Shown: positions 62,330 to 64,000 of the stretch, piece by piece
How positions within the stretch are numbered: the stretch's first letter is position 1
Layout: the number at the start of each line of letters is the position of its first letter
Source of the DNA: Loxodes magnus
Taxonomy: Eukaryota; Ciliophora; Karyorelictea; Loxodida; Loxodidae
Direction: 5' to 3'
DNA length: 64,000 nt
Assembly (NCBI GenBank): GCA_946699065.1
Contig: CAMPDV010000211.1
Coordinates: forward strand, 428,083-492,082
Notes under the pieces: generated by a model
Seen by the model: only the letters and a program-made list of their open reading frames with translations
Told to the model about the DNA's origin: nothing
Database searches by the model: none
Made by a program: the position numbers and the translations under genes

Positions 62330-64000
62330 TCATTTTACTTTATCTAATGTCTTTGAGCAGATCTGAAGATAGAAAGCGGGGAAAATTGAAGGGAGATAAA
62401 AATTTACCCTGAAAATACTTCTACTTACTTACAGCATTTTGGTCAACTCTCCATATTACCCTTATAAAATTAATTCCTTTAATGACTCGTTAATTTCAGA
62501 CAAACTTTAAAGACTTCAGTTAGTTATTTCTCCAAGGACAACATTTATTTCCCTTATTTTTAGCTGTTTTGCCTTACTAATTTTCAGTTATTTTTACTCA
62601 TTTACTGTATCTTAATTTAGTTTTCATGATTGAAAAAGCTGTTGAGCACATTTAAATTTCTCTGCTCCGAAAGTTTATCAGAAATATATCTTTCCTTGAT
62701 TTAAATATCCACCTGAAGATAAAAAAGGCAGCGGATCTTTTTAATTTTTTTAAATATCTTCTATTAAACATCTATTTAGAATTCTACTTCTTGATAACTA
62801 TTTTCCATCTTAAATAACCATTAAAAAATTCTTAAGTTTAGACTCCTTGATTAATAAAGTTGCTTCTATTTTATTGATTACTAGTACTTTAAATTATTCC
62901 CTGAAATTAAGATTTAGACTAATCTGAATAACTTTAATTCTTTGAAGTATTTTCAGAAATGTCGAATGGATTACCTTTATTCCATTAAGCTCTTCTTCTT
63001 ACTTTAGAGCTGCTATTTCGTGTTATTCTTAAGTTTGTTTATTTCTGCTTCTCAGCTATGATAATGATAAAGCTTTTTCATACATGTAGCTATAAAGATT
63101 ATAATAATTTTTTATTCTAAATAAATATAAGGTGAGATGCAGATTTTCACGGATGAAATGTATCTTAGCTAATATGTAGGAAATTAAGAAGAATTTTGCA
63201 CTTCTCCAGAATTTACTTTGATATTCTACTTTTAGAGGTAATAGCATTTTTTTAAAATACCTATAATCATTTTTAAAGGTATTTTAATTTCTTCATACGA
63301 GTTTTCTTAATAACTTGTTATTTCACTTTCCCCACCTAAAAGACCAGCAATCTGTCCAACCTACTAGCTTAACTGTAATTTTTGGTATTTTTCATCAACA
63401 TAAAAACATTCTAAGGTTTCTATTTTTCCATGCTATTTTATAATAATCTCTCTTCCTTATTCCTTTAGCTAGCTGCTTTATATTTTTGCTTTTTATTCTG
63501 TTACTCATACTTTTCTAATATCAGTAACTCTTAACCTATTCTTAGAGCTTTAGTATCTACTCTAAGTATGGGTAATATTTACGATTAAAGAGGTTCTATT
63601 GCAAGTCTATTTTTTAAAGGAAAGTCAAGGTTTATACTAATTTCAGGAAATATCAATTTCTAGCAACTCCAAGAGATCAGCTTTTCAGGAAACTTGCTAA
63701 ACTTAGTTATGATTAACTATCAACTTACTCAGTTACTTTTAGGTGATAAACGAGAAGTCTTGGATGTAATTATAGGTTAATTTAAGATTCTGTAATGATG
63801 ATATCTTTCTTTGATATTGTGTAAAGCGTATTAATTTAGTTATGTACTAGGTAATTTAGGTATTTTGCAACTATTCTAATTTATTTTTATGTTTACTAGT
63901 TTGGTGATATAAAGTTGTAGGTTTATTTGCATAATTAATTTGTTTAATTTGCGTTTTCAGAGATGACTGTAAATATGTAGGAAGTAGTTTTTGATGAGTT
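62330..64000 (-). CDS. LRR-like protein, copy 2 (5' end beyond window)
   Basis: Counterpart of the gene ending at 31,150. Stop TGA at 62332-62330, 32 bp before the next gene's ATG. The helical C-terminal region and the LRR-like N-terminal part are conserved. The 5' part is cut by the window end. Small indels relative to copy 1 occur near 63,040 and 63,645. Confidence 0.48.

Larger units (their letters stand above)
55345..64000. repeat. Segmental duplication, copy 2 (runs off window)
   Basis: Direct-orientation copy of 24,000-32,817. Most lines match base for base with sparse substitutions. Gene order and strand are the same. It lacks ~80 bp (counterpart of 26,862-26,940) and ~75 bp (counterpart of 28,275-28,350). 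Confidence 0.9.

Overview
The window reads as ciliate nuclear DNA with a rearranged genetic code. The sequence is very AT-rich. Under the standard code it yields only tiny ORFs, but long, domain-bearing ORFs appear once TAA and TAG are read as Gln. TGA must also be read as Trp when it is internal: it sits on invariant Trp positions of kelch repeats, WD40 blades, Notch/LNR modules, an EF-hand and a reverse transcriptase. TGA also ends the genes. UAA/UAG = Gln with UGA = Trp-or-stop is the code known from karyorelictean ciliates such as Loxodes; the heterotrich Condylostoma is similar. I infer a karyorelict-like ciliate, not a Tetrahymena/Paramecium-type one. All coding coordinates below use this code.

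Layout: 1-4.4 kb is nearly gene-free and holds one anticodon-less tRNA-like gene. A small secreted-protein gene lies at 4.4-5.2 kb (-). An intact retroelement ORF1 with a zinc knuckle lies at 7.1-8.2 kb (-). A RING-like/pentapeptide/WD40 gene lies at 9.0-11.4 kb (+). A decayed non-LTR reverse transcriptase lies at 12.8-14.2 kb (-). A large receptor with two Venus-flytrap domains, about eight membrane helices and an EF-hand lies at 17.0-20.8 kb (-). A ~100-bp tandem array at 23.3-24.3 kb leads into a long repeated unit (24.0-32.8 kb). That unit carries a RING-kelch gene, retroelement ORF1 debris, an unassigned ORF, and two tightly packed minus-strand genes, one LRR-like. A RING-like/coiled-coil gene (33.3-34.1 kb, +) converges on a second, shorter Venus-flytrap gene (34.2-36.6 kb, -). 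A full-size non-LTR retrotransposon occupies 38.1-44.4 kb (-): ORF1 with zinc knuckle, a coiled-coil ORF, then endonuclease plus reverse transcriptase. A WD40 fragment follows (44.7-45.4 kb, -), then a ~5.9-kb gene for an LNR-rich, probably beta-helical membrane protein (45.9-51.7 kb, +) and a degenerate ARF-family GTPase (52.9-53.6 kb, +). A longer copy of the 100-bp array (53.7-55.4 kb) leads into a second, highly similar copy of the repeated unit, which runs off the window end.

Many large genes are interrupted by single-base frame breaks. Nearly all look like one base missing from an A or T run, which points to homopolymer errors in the assembly as much as to pseudogenes; four genes (ORF1, RING-kelch, RING-pentapeptide-WD40, coiled-coil ORF) stay in one frame throughout. 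Intact and decayed retroelements mean either that this is germline DNA or that the organism does not eliminate such elements. Themes are cell-surface sensing (flytrap receptors, LNR protein), RING-type putative ubiquitin ligases with WD40 or kelch substrate-binding domains, and mobile elements. No bacterial-type operons, CRISPR arrays, rRNA genes or telomere repeats were seen.
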